Below, piece by piece: positions 18,367 to 27,354 of a stretch of 64,000 bases of DNA (positions are counted from its first letter, which is position 1; every line of letters starts with the position of its first letter). A program made the position numbers and the translations under genes. The notes beneath the pieces are model-generated. The model was not told the origin of the DNA. It made no database searches and saw only the letters and a program-made list of their open reading frames with translations. Origin of the DNA: Riemerella anatipestifer ATCC 11845 = DSM 15868 (lineage in GTDB: Bacteria; Bacteroidota; Bacteroidia; Flavobacteriales; Weeksellaceae); the NCBI RefSeq assembly GCF_000252855.1, contig NC_017045.1, positions 930,001 through 994,000 of the forward strand, in the 5' to 3' direction.

Positions 18367-19149
18367 TTACCAACCACCACTGGCTCCTCCACCGCCAAAG
18401 CTACCACCGCCGCCAAAACCGCCGAAACCTCCTCCACTACTAGAGCCTCCTCCAAAACCTCCCCCTGGAAAAGGAAAGAATCCTCCAGAATAAGAGCGTC
18501 TTCCTCGTCTTGTAATAATTACATCTTCATCATCGTAACCACCTCTCCCATTAGAATCATGTCCTGAAAACATCAGTAAAATAAATACTATTATAATAAA
18601 AATAATGATACCTGCCGCTAATCCGCTATTTCCTTCAGGCTTCGGAATAGGTTTAAATTTACCTTGTACAGCTTCTATAATCGCAGTTGTTCCGTAATCT
18701 ATACCTTCGTACCAAGCACCTCTTTTAAAACGAGGTACTACAAGATAATCTATAATTTGTCCCGCTGTGGAAGCTGTAAGATATTGCTCCACTGCACGCC
18801 CCTGCTGTATAGACACTTTCTTATCTTCCGTAGCTATAAGAAAAACTACCCCATTATCTACCTTTTTTTGACCTATTTCCCACTGTTGCCCAAACATTGT
18901 AGCCACATAGTTAATATCTTCGCCCTTAGTTGTTGGGATAATAATGACCATTATCTCGGTAGAAGTAGAATCCGCAAAGGCTATCAGTTTTTGGTTAAGC
19001 TGTTGCTTCTCTTGTACAGAAAGTAAGCCTACCTCATCGTAAACTGGATAAAGTACACTTGGCTTTTTAGGAATTTGATACTGAGCTACAAGATTTCCAA
19101 ACCAAATAAAAGATAGAAGTAAGAATATTTTAAGAGAATGTAATCTCAT
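18367..19149 (-). CDS. TPM-domain membrane protein with glycine-rich tail (YgcG-like)
   Basis: The 260-residue protein has a signal peptide (MRLHSLKIFLLLSFIWFGNLVAQ), a TPM/DUF477 domain (VYDEVGLLSVQEKQQLNQKL ... SIQQGRAVEQYLT), one membrane helix (about residues 177-195) and a tail made almost only of Gly, Ser and Phe. This is the YgcG layout. It overlaps the preceding TPM gene by 20 bases and follows lemA in the same operon, a combination common in this phylum. The role of these proteins is poorly defined; envelope maintenance or membrane-protein quality control is only a suggestion. Confidence 0.86.
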   Translation of the reverse strand: MRLHSLKIFLLLSFIWFGNLVAQYQIPKKPSVLYPVYDEVGLLSVQEKQQLNQKLIAFADSTSTEIMVIIIPTTKGEDINYVATMFGQQWEIGQKKVDNGVVFLIATEDKKVSIQQGRAVEQYLTASTAGQIIDYLVVPRFKRGAWYEGIDYGTTAIIEAVQGKFKPIPKPEGNSGLAAGIIIFIIIVFILLMFSGHDSNGRGGYDDEDVIITRRGRRSYSGGFFPFPGGGFGGGSSSGGGFGGFGGGGSFGGGGASGGW

Positions 19150-19561
19150 TCGGTAATTCGTTATGATTTTGTCCTTCTATAGGAAAATATTTTTTGAGTT
19201 CTTGACCTGCCTTTAAAATAGCTTCCTTCAACCCTGAATAATATTTACCTTGAGCAAATGAGGCGGTAATTTCATCGTGCAATCCGTCCCAAAACTCTTG
19301 CTTAACCTTTTTATGAATACCCTCATCACCTATAATCGTAAGGTATTTATTATCAAAGTTAATGTGAAATAAAACTGCATTTCTGTGTTTAGTATCTTGC
19401 ATACCCAACGACTGAAATACCTCAAAAGCTCTCTTAGCGTGATGATGTTCTGACTGAGTATCTATATGAACTCTAATTTCTCCTGTAGAAAAACTTTCAG
19501 CTACTTTAATGGCTTCCACAAGGGAAGCCTGTTGTTCTTCTGTAAGATAATCTTTAACCAT
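19130..19561 (-). CDS. soluble TPM-domain protein
   Basis: A 143-residue protein with a TPM domain and no signal peptide or membrane helix. The segments FSTGEIRVHIDTQSEHHHAK and NAVLFHINFDNKYLTIIGDEGIHKK are characteristic of the short TPM proteins that accompany LemA. Its ATG overlaps the lemA stop codon (TAATG arrangement), so translation is probably coupled. Together with the longer TPM gene it forms a lemA-TPM-TPM operon. Confidence 0.85.
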   Translation of the reverse strand: MVKDYLTEEQQASLVEAIKVAESFSTGEIRVHIDTQSEHHHAKRAFEVFQSLGMQDTKHRNAVLFHINFDNKYLTIIGDEGIHKKVKQEFWDGLHDEITASFAQGKYYSGLKEAILKAGQELKKYFPIEGQNHNELPNEITFS

Positions 19562-20166
19562 TATTTGAAAACTTCTGGAGCTTTTTCTGCTCCTACTTCG
19601 GAACGGAAATAAGGCTTATCTCTAAAGTTAGTAAAATTAGCCAAAATGTTATTAGGGAATTTCTTAATAGTATTATTGTAATCTTTTACTGCATCATTAA
19701 AATAAACCGTTTCTGCTCTAATACTATTCTCTATTGCTATATATTCTCTTTGAAAATTAATATATTGTTGGTCTGCCTTCAAATTAGGATACTGCTCTAC
19801 CACAGCCATTAGACGACTCAACGCTCCGCTCAATTCCCCTTGTGCCGACTGAAATCTTGCTAAATCAGCTTCCGTCATATTAGTAGGGTCTATAGTTACC
19901 GAAGTAGCTTTAGAACGAGCCTCAATTACTCCTGTTAGAGTTTCTTTTTCAAACTGAGCGTAAGATTTTACTGTTCTTTCCAAGTTAGGGATTAAGTTAG
20001 CTCTTTTTTGGTAAACCGTTTCTACATTAGACCATTTAGAGTTTACTTCTTGGTCTTTCTCTACAAAAGTATTATAACCTGACTTTCCCCAAAAGAAAAG
20101 CCCGACCAAAATAACTCCCAGTGCTATAAAAATAGTACTAGCACTCATACATCCTTTATTATTCAT
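19561..20166 (-). CDS. lemA: LemA family protein
   Basis: I chose ATG 20166 (MNNKGCMSASTIFIALGVIL, 201 residues), which puts the single membrane helix at the N-terminus as in known LemA proteins; the frame is open further upstream to 20232. The helical domain has the family signature DQEVNSKWSNVETVYQKRANLIPNL and, later, YPNLKADQQYINFQREYIAIEN. LemA proteins are membrane-anchored four-helix proteins of uncertain function. It heads a three-gene operon with two TPM proteins and is divergent from folA. Confidence 0.9.
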   Translation of the reverse strand: MNNKGCMSASTIFIALGVILVGLFFWGKSGYNTFVEKDQEVNSKWSNVETVYQKRANLIPNLERTVKSYAQFEKETLTGVIEARSKATSVTIDPTNMTEADLARFQSAQGELSGALSRLMAVVEQYPNLKADQQYINFQREYIAIENSIRAETVYFNDAVKDYNNTIKKFPNNILANFTNFRDKPYFRSEVGAEKAPEVFK

Positions 20167-20246
20167 AGTTTCATTTTTTAAATTAAAATTAAATCTGCAC
20201 CGAATATACAAATTATATGCTAAATTTGTCAAAAAATAGTATAAAA

Positions 20247-20738
20247 ATGACCACCATCATTGTAGCAATGGGTAAAAATAATGAAATAGGCTTTAATAAC
20301 CAACTTCTTTGGCATTTACCTAAAGATTTGAAACACTTCAAAAATTTAACCTCAGGGCACCCTATAATTATGGGGCGAAAAACCTATGAAAGCATTGGAA
20401 AACCTCTACCCAACAGAACTAATATCGTGGTTAGTCAAAAAAAAGATTGGTTTGAGGAAGGTATTCTGATTGTTGGTACTTTAAAGGAAGCTATTAAATT
20501 TGCCAAGAAAATAGACGAAAATATTTTCATCATCGGTGGTGGCAGCATTTATGAACAGACCATAGACCAAGCAGACCGACTGGAAGTAACTTTAGTGGAT
20601 ACCACTCTAAAGGCAGATACCTTTTTCCCAAAAATCAACCCAAAAGAATGGCTAAAAACTGATGAAATTTGCCATGAAAAGGACGAGCAAAACCCTTATA
20701 ATTTTTGCTTTCAAACTTATGAAAGAGTACAGAAATAA
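20247..20738 (+). CDS. folA: dihydrofolate reductase
   Basis: FolA reduces dihydrofolate to tetrahydrofolate with NADPH. The chosen start at 20247 gives MTTIIVAMGKNNEIGFNNQLLWHLPKDLKHFK, the standard DHFR N-terminus, and 163 residues, the usual length. IIMGRKTYESIGKPLPNR and IFIIGGGSIYEQTI are the NADPH-binding signatures. A -7 element TAAATTTG at 20221-20228 lies downstream of a possible earlier ATG at 20217, which argues for the shorter form. It is convergent with rimO, leaving 10 bases between the stops. Confidence 0.96.
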   Translation: MTTIIVAMGKNNEIGFNNQLLWHLPKDLKHFKNLTSGHPIIMGRKTYESIGKPLPNRTNIVVSQKKDWFEEGILIVGTLKEAIKFAKKIDENIFIIGGGSIYEQTIDQADRLEVTLVDTTLKADTFFPKINPKEWLKTDEICHEKDEQNPYNFCFQTYERVQK

Positions 20739-20748
20739 TCAAATACGA

Positions 20749-22053
20749 TTAAACCAACTCTCCGTATAAGTCATATTCCTCTGCGGAAGTGATACGAACA
20801 TTAGCAAACTCGCCGATAGAGATATAGGTATTTTCTGCCGACACCAATACAGTATTATCTACATCGGGAGAGTCAAACTCGGTTCTCCCTACAAAGTAAT
20901 TACCTTCTTTTCTATCAAAAATACAACGGAATACCTGCCCTACTTTCTCTTGATTTTTCTCCCAAGAAATTTGAGATTGTAACGCCATTATTTCTTCCTC
21001 TCTAGCTTCTTTAACCTCCTGAGGTACATCATCTTCTAACTGATACGCCGTAGTATTTTCTTCGTGAGAATAAGTAAAACAACCTAACCTATCAAATCTT
21101 TGCTCTTTTACCCAGTTTTTCAATTCTTGGAAACGCTCTTCCGTCTCTCCTGGGTAGCCTACAATAAGAGTGGTACGCACCGCCATATTTGGCACTTTCT
21201 CTCTAAACTTATTTAAAAGAGCATTGGTTTTTTCATGCGTTGTCCCTCTTTTCATAGACTTTAGCAAATCAGTATTGATATGCTGCAACGGAATATCAAT
21301 ATAATTACATACTTTAGACTCTTCTCTGATAATATCCAATACCTCCTCTGGAAATCCCGTAGGGAAAGCATAATGTAGTCTTATCCACTCAATACCATCT
21401 ACTTTTACCAACTCTTTTAAAAGGTCTCCTAGAGCTCTTTTCTTATAAATATCTAAACCATAATAAGTTAAATCTTGTGCAATCAAAATGAGCTCTTTAG
21501 TTCCTTTTTTAGCTAATTTTTTCGCTTCTTCTACCAATTTTTCTATCGGTGTAGAAACATGTCCTCCTCTCATCAACGGAATAGCACAGAACGAACACGG
21601 TCTATCACAGCCCTCTGATATTTTAAGGTAAGCATAATGCTTAGGAGTCGTCGTCAATCTTTCTCCTACTAATTCGTGCTTATAATCTGCTCCTAAATGT
21701 TTGAGTAAAATAGGTAAATCCCTCGTCCCAAAATATTGGTCTACATCAGGAATTTCCTTCAATAAATCTGGCTTATATCGCTCCGAAAGACAACCTGTTA
21801 CAAAAACTTGCTCTACTTCGCCTCTGTTCTTCGCCTCTACATAATCTAATATTGTATTGATAGATTCTTCTTTCGCATTATCTATAAATCCACAAGTGTT
21901 AATTACCACAATATCTCCACGCTCTTGCTCATGCACCACTTCTTTTCCGTTGGCTTTAAGCTGCCCCATAAGCACCTCCGAGTCGTACAAATTTTTTGAA
22001 CACCCTAGCGTTACTACATTGATTTTTTTCTTTCCTGTGGATTTAGTTCTCAT
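20749..22053 (-). CDS. rimO: ribosomal protein S12 methylthiotransferase
   Basis: RimO is a radical-SAM enzyme that adds a methylthio group to an aspartate of ribosomal protein S12. The 434-residue protein has the N-terminal methylthiotransferase domain beginning VVTLGCSKNLYDSEVLMGQL, the radical SAM motif SEGCDRPCSFC, and a C-terminal TRAM domain. The S12-type N-terminal motif and length separate it from the MtaB paralogue at 62,234. It is transcribed in the same direction as the polysaccharide locus but separated from it by a terminator. Confidence 0.95.
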   Translation of the reverse strand: MRTKSTGKKKINVVTLGCSKNLYDSEVLMGQLKANGKEVVHEQERGDIVVINTCGFIDNAKEESINTILDYVEAKNRGEVEQVFVTGCLSERYKPDLLKEIPDVDQYFGTRDLPILLKHLGADYKHELVGERLTTTPKHYAYLKISEGCDRPCSFCAIPLMRGGHVSTPIEKLVEEAKKLAKKGTKELILIAQDLTYYGLDIYKKRALGDLLKELVKVDGIEWIRLHYAFPTGFPEEVLDIIREESKVCNYIDIPLQHINTDLLKSMKRGTTHEKTNALLNKFREKVPNMAVRTTLIVGYPGETEERFQELKNWVKEQRFDRLGCFTYSHEENTTAYQLEDDVPQEVKEAREEEIMALQSQISWEKNQEKVGQVFRCIFDRKEGNYFVGRTEFDSPDVDNTVLVSAENTYISIGEFANVRITSAEEYDLYGELV

Positions 22054-22096
22054 AACATTATGGATTAAAAGCCTGCAAATTTAGGGATTTTTACAC

Positions 22097-22130
22097 AAAT
22101 AAAAAGGTACACCTCATAAAGATGTACCTT
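22097..22130 (-). terminator. Rho-independent terminator closing the polysaccharide locus
   Basis: On the minus strand AAGGTACATCT and AGGTGTACCTT pair (11 positions with one G-T wobble) around a five-base loop, followed by TTTTTATTTG. It lies 28 bases after the rmlA stop and before rimO. Confidence 0.85.
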
Positions 22131-22157
22131 ATTGATATTTATTTGTCTAAGAAATTG

Positions 22158-23015
22158 TCACAAAATTCTTCTTAAATATTCTCCATAACCACTTTTACCG
22201 TATTTATCCGCTGATTTTAGAAGTTGCTCTTTATTGATGAAGCCTTTTTTATAGGCAATTTCTTCAATACAAGAAATTTTGAAACCTTGACGCTTTTCTA
22301 AAACTTTCACAAACTCCGAAGCCTCATGTAAAGAATCAAATGTTCCTGTATCTAACCATGCTGTTCCTCGGCTCATTACTCCAACTTCTAACTCGCCTCT
22401 TTCTAAGTAAATTTTATTGATGTCCGTAATTTCTAATTCGCCTCTTGGTGAAGGCTTTAAATTTTTAGCAAATTCTACCACCTGATTATCGTAGAAGTAC
22501 AGTCCTGGAACCGCATAATTCGATTTTGGATTCTCAGGTTTCTCCTCAATAGAAATCGCTTTGTTTTCAGAATCAAACTCTACTACTCCATATCTTTCTG
22601 GATCAGAAACTTGATAGGCAAACACACAACCTCCCTTGATTTCAGTCTTACTATTTAACAACTGCGGTAACCCTGTACCATAGAAAATATTATCACCCAA
22701 TACCAAAGCTACCGAATCATCACCAATGAATTCCTCCCCTAAAATAAAGGCTTGTGCCAATCCGTCTGGGCTTGGCTGTACTTTATACTCTATTCTACAA
22801 CCAATTTGTGAGCCATCACCCAAGAGTTTTTTAAAGCCTTCTCGGTCGTGCGGTGTCGTGATGATAAGGATTTCTCTAATCCCCGCCAACAACAAAGTAG
22901 AAACCGGATAGTAAATCATCGGCTTATCATAAACAGGCATTAGCTGCTTGCTCACCGCAATAGTTAATGGGTAAAGCCTTGTACCAGAACCTCCTGCAAG
23001 TATAATTCCTTTCAT
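22158..23015 (-). CDS. rmlA: glucose-1-phosphate thymidylyltransferase
   Basis: RmlA makes dTDP-glucose from dTTP and glucose 1-phosphate. The 285-residue protein starts [37 protein letters not shown], with the nucleotide-binding GGSGTRLYP loop, and contains VLGDNIFYG and the sugar-binding [20 protein letters not shown] block. It is the last gene of the polysaccharide locus, 4 bases after rmlB. The pathway downstream is dTDP-4-keto-6-deoxyglucose and then, with RmlC and RmlD, dTDP-L-rhamnose. Confidence 0.96.
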   Translation of the reverse strand: MKGIILAGGSGTRLYPLTIAVSKQLMPVYDKPMIYYPVSTLLLAGIREILIITTPHDREGFKKLLGDGSQIGCRIEYKVQPSPDGLAQAFILGEEFIGDDSVALVLGDNIFYGTGLPQLLNSKTEIKGGCVFAYQVSDPERYGVVEFDSENKAISIEEKPENPKSNYAVPGLYFYDNQVVEFAKNLKPSPRGELEITDINKIYLERGELEVGVMSRGTAWLDTGTFDSLHEASEFVKVLEKRQGFKISCIEEIAYKKGFINKEQLLKSADKYGKSGYGEYLRRIL

Positions 23016-23019
23016 AGTT

Positions 23020-24105
23020 TTAATTTTTATACTGCTCTTTGTAATATTCTTGATAAGCTCCGCTGGTTACATTTTCCAACCAATCTTGATTATTCAAAAA
23101 CCAGTCGATAGTCTTAGCCAAACCTTCTTCAAAAGTAACGCTTGGTTTCCAACCTAAATCTTTATTGAGTTTCGTAGCATCTATCGCATAGCGTTTATCA
23201 TGCCCAGGACGATCTTTCACAAAAGTGATTAACTTTTCGGAATATCCCTCTGGACGACCTAACTTGGCATCCATTTGCTTGATAAGTTCTTTAATTAAAT
23301 CAATATTTTGCCACTCGTTCCAACCGCCAATATTGTAAGTTTCGCCTGTTTTAGCTTCGTGGAAAATTTGGAAAATTGCCTTTGCATGATCAATTACAAA
23401 CAACCAATCTCTTGTATATTTACCATCACCATAAATAGGTAACGGTTTCTCGTTGATAATATTAGATATACAAAGCGGAATTAATTTCTCAGGAAAATGA
23501 TTCGGACCATAGTTGTTAGAGCAGTTAGACACAATAAAAGGCATTCCGTAAGTGTTACCATACGCTCTTACCAAATGGTCGGAAGCTGCTTTACTCGCCG
23601 AGTAAGGTGATTTCGGATCGTAAGGCGTTTCTTCAGTGAAAAATCCCGTTTCACCTAAAGCCCCATAAACCTCATCAGTAGAAACATGATAAAATAGGTT
23701 TTGCCTAGGCTCATCTGGGAAATTCCCGTGCGTATGCTCTGGATTAAGCGTCCAAAATTCACGGCAAAGATTTAATAAATTAGCCGTACCCATCACATTG
23801 GTATTGATGAAAGCGTTAGGGTCGGTAATACTTCTATCCACATGGCTCTCCGCCGCCAAATGCACCACCGCATCAGGCTGATGTTTTTCAAATACCTTTC
23901 TTAACTCTTCTACTTTGGTAATATCTGCCCTTTCAAAAGTATAGTTGGGTTCGTTTTCAATATCTTTTAAATTCTCTAAATTCCCCGCATAAGTTAGGGC
24001 ATCTAAATTGATTATTTTGGTATTAGGCAAGTTTTTTACAAACTCTCTTACCACATGAGAGCCAATAAAACCTGCTCCGCCTGTTATTATAATTGATTTC
24101 ATCAT
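23020..24105 (-). CDS. rmlB: dTDP-glucose 4,6-dehydratase
   Basis: RmlB is an extended SDR that converts dTDP-glucose into dTDP-4-keto-6-deoxyglucose. The 361-residue protein has [18 protein letters not shown] at the N-terminus, the acidic catalytic residues in [14 protein letters not shown], the YxxxK pair in [14 protein letters not shown], and [18 protein letters not shown], all hallmarks. A second ATG directly after the first leaves the start uncertain by one codon. It overlaps neither neighbour and sits 7 bases after rmlC. Confidence 0.96.
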   Translation of the reverse strand: MMKSIIITGGAGFIGSHVVREFVKNLPNTKIINLDALTYAGNLENLKDIENEPNYTFERADITKVEELRKVFEKHQPDAVVHLAAESHVDRSITDPNAFINTNVMGTANLLNLCREFWTLNPEHTHGNFPDEPRQNLFYHVSTDEVYGALGETGFFTEETPYDPKSPYSASKAASDHLVRAYGNTYGMPFIVSNCSNNYGPNHFPEKLIPLCISNIINEKPLPIYGDGKYTRDWLFVIDHAKAIFQIFHEAKTGETYNIGGWNEWQNIDLIKELIKQMDAKLGRPEGYSEKLITFVKDRPGHDKRYAIDATKLNKDLGWKPSVTFEEGLAKTIDWFLNNQDWLENVTSGAYQEYYKEQYKN

Positions 24106-24112
24106 TTATTTT

Positions 24113-24658
24113 TTAAAAATTCTTTTTAGAAAATGGCAACTGTACTTTATCTTTTTCGGAAAGAATAACATCTGTCTCATCCAACTTCCAATCTATAGCT
24201 AAATCCGCATCGTTCCAAAGGATTCCGCCTTCAGACTCCTTATTGTAAAAATTATCACATTTATAGGCAAAAACTGCCATTTCACTCAACACCGCAAAGC
24301 CGTGAGCAAAGCCTCTCGGCACATAAAACTGTAACTTATTTTCTGCCGTTAATTCCACTCCATACCATTTCCCAAACGAAGGCGAATCTTCTCTTAAATC
24401 CACCGCCACATCCCAAACCTTCCCCTCTAAGCAAGATACGAGTTTCGCTTGGGCATGCTCTCCTTTCTGTAGGTGCAACCCTCTAAGAACCCCATAAGAC
24501 GATTTAGAAATATTATCTTGAACAAAATGCCCATTCATTCCCGTAAGGTCCTCAAATTTTTTCTCGTTAAACTTCTCGTAAAAGTAACCTCTTTCGTCTT
24601 CAAAAATAGTAGGCTCTATGATGTAACAATCCTTTAGTGGCGTTTCTTTAATCTTCAT
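24113..24658 (-). CDS. rmlC: dTDP-4-dehydrorhamnose 3,5-epimerase
   Basis: RmlC is a cupin-fold epimerase acting on dTDP-4-keto-6-deoxyglucose. The 181-residue protein contains FEDERGYFYEKFNEKKFE, GVLRGLHLQKGEHAQAKLVSC with the catalytic histidine in GLHLQ, and VPRGFAHGFAVLSEMAVFAYKC. The presence of a true RmlC, not an FdtA-type 3,4-ketoisomerase, points to L-rhamnose as the end product. No rmlD follows in the locus. Confidence 0.95.
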   Translation of the reverse strand: MKIKETPLKDCYIIEPTIFEDERGYFYEKFNEKKFEDLTGMNGHFVQDNISKSSYGVLRGLHLQKGEHAQAKLVSCLEGKVWDVAVDLREDSPSFGKWYGVELTAENKLQFYVPRGFAHGFAVLSEMAVFAYKCDNFYNKESEGGILWNDADLAIDWKLDETDVILSEKDKVQLPFSKKNF

Positions 24659-24690
24659 AATTTGAATATGCTGTACAAAAGTAAAGTTTT

Positions 24691-25284
24691 TTATCTATTG
24701 AAAAAAATATTACAGGCTTTTAGCAACAGTCTTAGGTCTTCTTTAAAGGATAATTTCTCTAGATATTCTAAATTTAGTTTGACTTTATGTGGAAAAATAA
24801 CTTCATCATTATATTTCAATGAGTCTTCCTTTTGATTCAAGAGGTACTCTTCGTTTCTGTATTCTAAACTCGCTTCTGATAAAAGTCCTGGTTTTAAAAT
24901 CAGTAATTTTCTATCTTCTCCCTTGAGACCGTCATAATAGCCCGACACATCTGGACGAGGTCCGATGAAACTCATTTCTCCCTTCAAAATATTGAACAAT
25001 TGGGGAAGCTCATCCAACTTAGTTTTTCTTAAAAAAGCACCTATACTTGATATTTTACGAGAAACCGGACGAATGGTTTTAAACTTATATATCCTAAATA
25101 GCTTGCCATACTGCCCTACCCTATCTTGTACAAAAATTCCGTAGGAAAATGTATCTACAGATACCAATATTAACAAAAACAAAAGTAAAGGAAATATAAC
25201 AACAATAATAACACCCGCTAAGATTCTAGCGAGTGTGTATTTTATTTTCAGATAGGCGTATTGTTCTCCTTTCATAATACTCAT
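24691..25284 (-). CDS. bacterial sugar transferase (polyprenyl-phosphate glycosyl-1-phosphate transferase family)
   Basis: A member of PF02397 with 197 residues: one N-terminal membrane segment, then FRIYKFKTIRPVSRKISSIGAFLRKTKLDELPQLFNILKGEMSFIGPRPD (seen in parts), which carries the catalytic D-E pair (LDELPQL) and the PRP motif. Such enzymes attach the first sugar phosphate to undecaprenyl phosphate. The locus already has a PglC-like enzyme at 31,537. This second one is more divergent: it lacks the [11 protein letters not shown] block and has LKPGLLSEASLEYRNEE in its place. It may use a different sugar or serve a second glycan. Confidence 0.85.
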   Translation of the reverse strand: MSIMKGEQYAYLKIKYTLARILAGVIIVVIFPLLLFLLILVSVDTFSYGIFVQDRVGQYGKLFRIYKFKTIRPVSRKISSIGAFLRKTKLDELPQLFNILKGEMSFIGPRPDVSGYYDGLKGEDRKLLILKPGLLSEASLEYRNEEYLLNQKEDSLKYNDEVIFPHKVKLNLEYLEKLSFKEDLRLLLKACNIFFNR

Positions 25285-25300
25285 TTATTTAACCACAGTA

Positions 25301-25430
25301 CCCGCGTAAGGGATAGAGTGAATCCCCCGAAGGGAGGATGCCGCGGAGCGAAGCGGAGCGGCAATGACCGAGGCGTATGAACGATAGCCCGACCCCAGCG
25401 GCTGGTAATAGCGTTGGAGAGGGATACGCC
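25301..25430. other. GC-rich structured intergenic element
   Basis: The gap between the pglE-like gene and the sugar transferase is visibly far richer in G and C than any neighbour. It has nested complementary arms: GGCGTAT (372-378) with ATACGCC (424-430), AACG (380-383) with CGTT (412-415), and CCAG/CTGG around CGG (395-405), all counted from 25,000. A second hairpin lies at 25,322-25,339 and GCCGC/GCGGC at 25,340-25,362. AGGGATA occurs at both ends (25,309 and 25,420), and GCGGAGCG is repeated at 25,343 and 25,353. It resembles a dispersed or structured RNA element of flavobacteria; I cannot identify the family. Confidence 0.6.
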
Positions 25431-26564
25431 CTAACTTTTCAGTTTATAAACCACTTCTGATATTCTCTGTCTATCCGCATCGGTTAAATTAGACCCCGAA
25501 GGCAAACACAATCCGTTTTCAAACAACTGCTCCGCCACCCGACCACCGTAATATGGAGCCTCAGCAAAAACAGGTTGCAAATGCATTGGCTTCCATAATG
25601 GACGAGATTCGATATTATCTTCCAAAAATTTCAAGCGTAAATCCTCTCTGGAAAAACCAGCCTTTTGAGCATCAATCACCACTGCTGACAGCCAATGGTT
25701 AGAGAAGTAATCTTCCGATGGCTCTGCGAATACCTCCACTCCTTCTATATTTTTGAACAAATCAATATAAAACTGATGATTGGCTCTACGCTGAGAAATC
25801 CTTTCATCTAAAACCTCCATTTGTCCACAGCCTATCCCTGCACAAATGTTGCTCATTCTATAATTATACCCAATTTCAGAATGCTGGTAATGTGGTGCGT
25901 TATCCCTTGCCTGAGTAGATAAAAACACCGCTTTTTCTTTCTGTGCAGAGGTCTGACAGAGCAAGGCTCCACCTCCTGAAGTCGTAATAATTTTATTACC
26001 ATTGAAACTCAAAATACTCATTTCCCCGAAAGTACCGCATTTCTGTCCTTTATAGCTGCTTCCTAAAGCCTCTGCCGCATCTTCAATGATGGGAATTTCA
26101 TATTTAGAAGCAACTGCCATCAGTTCATCCATTTTTGCTGGCATTCCGTAAAGGTGGACAACGATAATGGCTTTCGGCTTTTTACCTTTGGACAATCTCT
26201 CCTTAATAGCATCTTCTAAAGCTAATGGACACATATTCCAAGTCTCTTTTTCGCTATCAATAAACACAGGTGTAGCTCCTTGATAAGCAATAGGATTTGC
26301 CGATGCCGAAAAAGTCATACTCTGACAAATGACCTCATCTCCCATTTTAACCCCTAAAATAATCAAAGCTAAATGTAATGCAGCGGTGCCCGCACTGAGG
26401 GCTGCCACATCTACACTTTGTCCCAAATAGGTTTTAATACTTTCTTCAAATTGATTAACATTAGGACCTAATGGGGCTACCCAATTCTCAGCAAATGCCT
26501 CATTGATATATTTTTGTTCATTTCCTCCCATGTGTGGAGAGGATAACCATATTTTTGTGTTCAT
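25431..26564 (-). CDS. pglE: UDP-4-keto-6-deoxy-GlcNAc aminotransferase (PglE-like, DegT/DnrJ/EryC1/StrS family)
   Basis: A PLP-dependent sugar aminotransferase. From the ATG at 26564 (377 residues) it begins MNTKIWLSSPHMGGNEQKYI, very close to the start of Campylobacter PglE (as I recall that sequence). It continues with SAGTAALHLAL, IIEDAAEALGSSYKGQKCGTFGE and SFNGNKIITTSGGG, whose lysine should bind PLP. PglE converts the PglF product into UDP-4-amino-4,6-dideoxy-GlcNAc. Here it is separated from its partner pglD by the acyl-assembly block, 39 bases downstream of the FabG-like gene. An upstream TTG start is possible but weaker. Confidence 0.88.
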   Translation of the reverse strand: MNTKIWLSSPHMGGNEQKYINEAFAENWVAPLGPNVNQFEESIKTYLGQSVDVAALSAGTAALHLALIILGVKMGDEVICQSMTFSASANPIAYQGATPVFIDSEKETWNMCPLALEDAIKERLSKGKKPKAIIVVHLYGMPAKMDELMAVASKYEIPIIEDAAEALGSSYKGQKCGTFGEMSILSFNGNKIITTSGGGALLCQTSAQKEKAVFLSTQARDNAPHYQHSEIGYNYRMSNICAGIGCGQMEVLDERISQRRANHQFYIDLFKNIEGVEVFAEPSEDYFSNHWLSAVVIDAQKAGFSREDLRLKFLEDNIESRPLWKPMHLQPVFAEAPYYGGRVAEQLFENGLCLPSGSNLTDADRQRISEVVYKLKS

Positions 26565-26603
26565 GGTATCAAATCTATTTTTTTTGCTTCGCAAAGTTTC
26601 ACT

Positions 26604-27347
26604 TTATTGTGCACTATATCCACCATCTACGGGGATATCTACTCCAGTTATCCACTTAGAATCCTCTGAAAGTAAAAATTTAATGGTATTGGCAACATCT
26701 TCTGGCTGTCCCAATCCCAAAGGATGCATACTTTCTATCTTTTGTATATTTTCTTGGCTGATACTTTCTAGTATTTTTATAGACATATCGGTTTTTACCA
26801 TTCCGGGAAGCACACAGTTTACTCGTATGTTCTTAGGAGCCAACTCTAGGGATAACGCCTTTGAAATCCCTGAAAGAGCATGTTTGGACATACAATAGGC
26901 TGTTTTTGCCGTTTGTCCCAAATGTCCCATTACCGAACTAACCAACACAAAACTTGCCCCCTGGGAAGAAAGGTAATTTTTCTTCAGCAAACATTTAGAA
27001 ATTAACACTGCTGGTATGCTATTTACGGACAATACTCTTTCTAAGTATTCCTTTTTAATCAGCTTAGAGGGAATCGTGGCTTCCATGCCCGCAGAATACA
27101 CAAAACCATCGTATGGAATACCATCTTGAAGACTTTCTGCTATAGCGTTATACAAGGCTTCTTCATCTGTAACATCTACTGAAAATACTTGATGCCCGTC
27201 TCCACTACATTGTTGGGATACCTCTGTTAATTTTTCAACATTACGAGACATCAAAACAAGTTGAAAACCTTGACTAGCTAACGTGATGGCAGTTGCCTTC
27301 CCGATACCTGAAGAGGCACCAACAATTAAAATCTTTTTTAGTTTCAT
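26604..27347 (-). CDS. SDR, FabG-like 3-oxoacyl-ACP reductase
   Basis: The 247-residue protein (ATG 27347; a TTG lies one codon earlier) has the classical SDR features: ILIVGASSGIGKATAITLAS for NADP(H), VSSVMGHLGQTAKTAYCMSKHAL with the Ser-Tyr-Lys catalytic set, and a C-terminal GWITGVDIPVDGGYS-like ending (KWITGVDIPVDGGYSAQ). It reads as a FabG-type ketoacyl reductase. It starts 7 bases after an acyl carrier protein gene and lies in a block with KAS III and a second ACP, which favours reduction of a beta-ketoacyl-ACP over reduction of a sugar. A sugar ketoreductase remains possible. Confidence 0.85.
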   Translation of the reverse strand: MKLKKILIVGASSGIGKATAITLASQGFQLVLMSRNVEKLTEVSQQCSGDGHQVFSVDVTDEEALYNAIAESLQDGIPYDGFVYSAGMEATIPSKLIKKEYLERVLSVNSIPAVLISKCLLKKNYLSSQGASFVLVSSVMGHLGQTAKTAYCMSKHALSGISKALSLELAPKNIRVNCVLPGMVKTDMSIKILESISQENIQKIESMHPLGLGQPEDVANTIKFLLSEDSKWITGVDIPVDGGYSAQ

Positions 27348-27354
27348 CAATTAT

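Noticed and set aside
18361-18567. Thr/Ser/Ala-rich open frame on the plus strand
   Set aside because: It is the antisense image of the glycine-rich tail of the TPM protein; the low-complexity sequence is explained by the GGX repeats on the other strand.
24113-24658. RmlC gene as an FdtA-type ketoisomerase for dTDP-Fuc3N synthesis
   Set aside because: The motifs (GLHLQ, HGFAVLSE, WKLDETDVILSEKD) and length fit RmlC, and the aminotransferase in the locus is of the UDP-linked PglE type.
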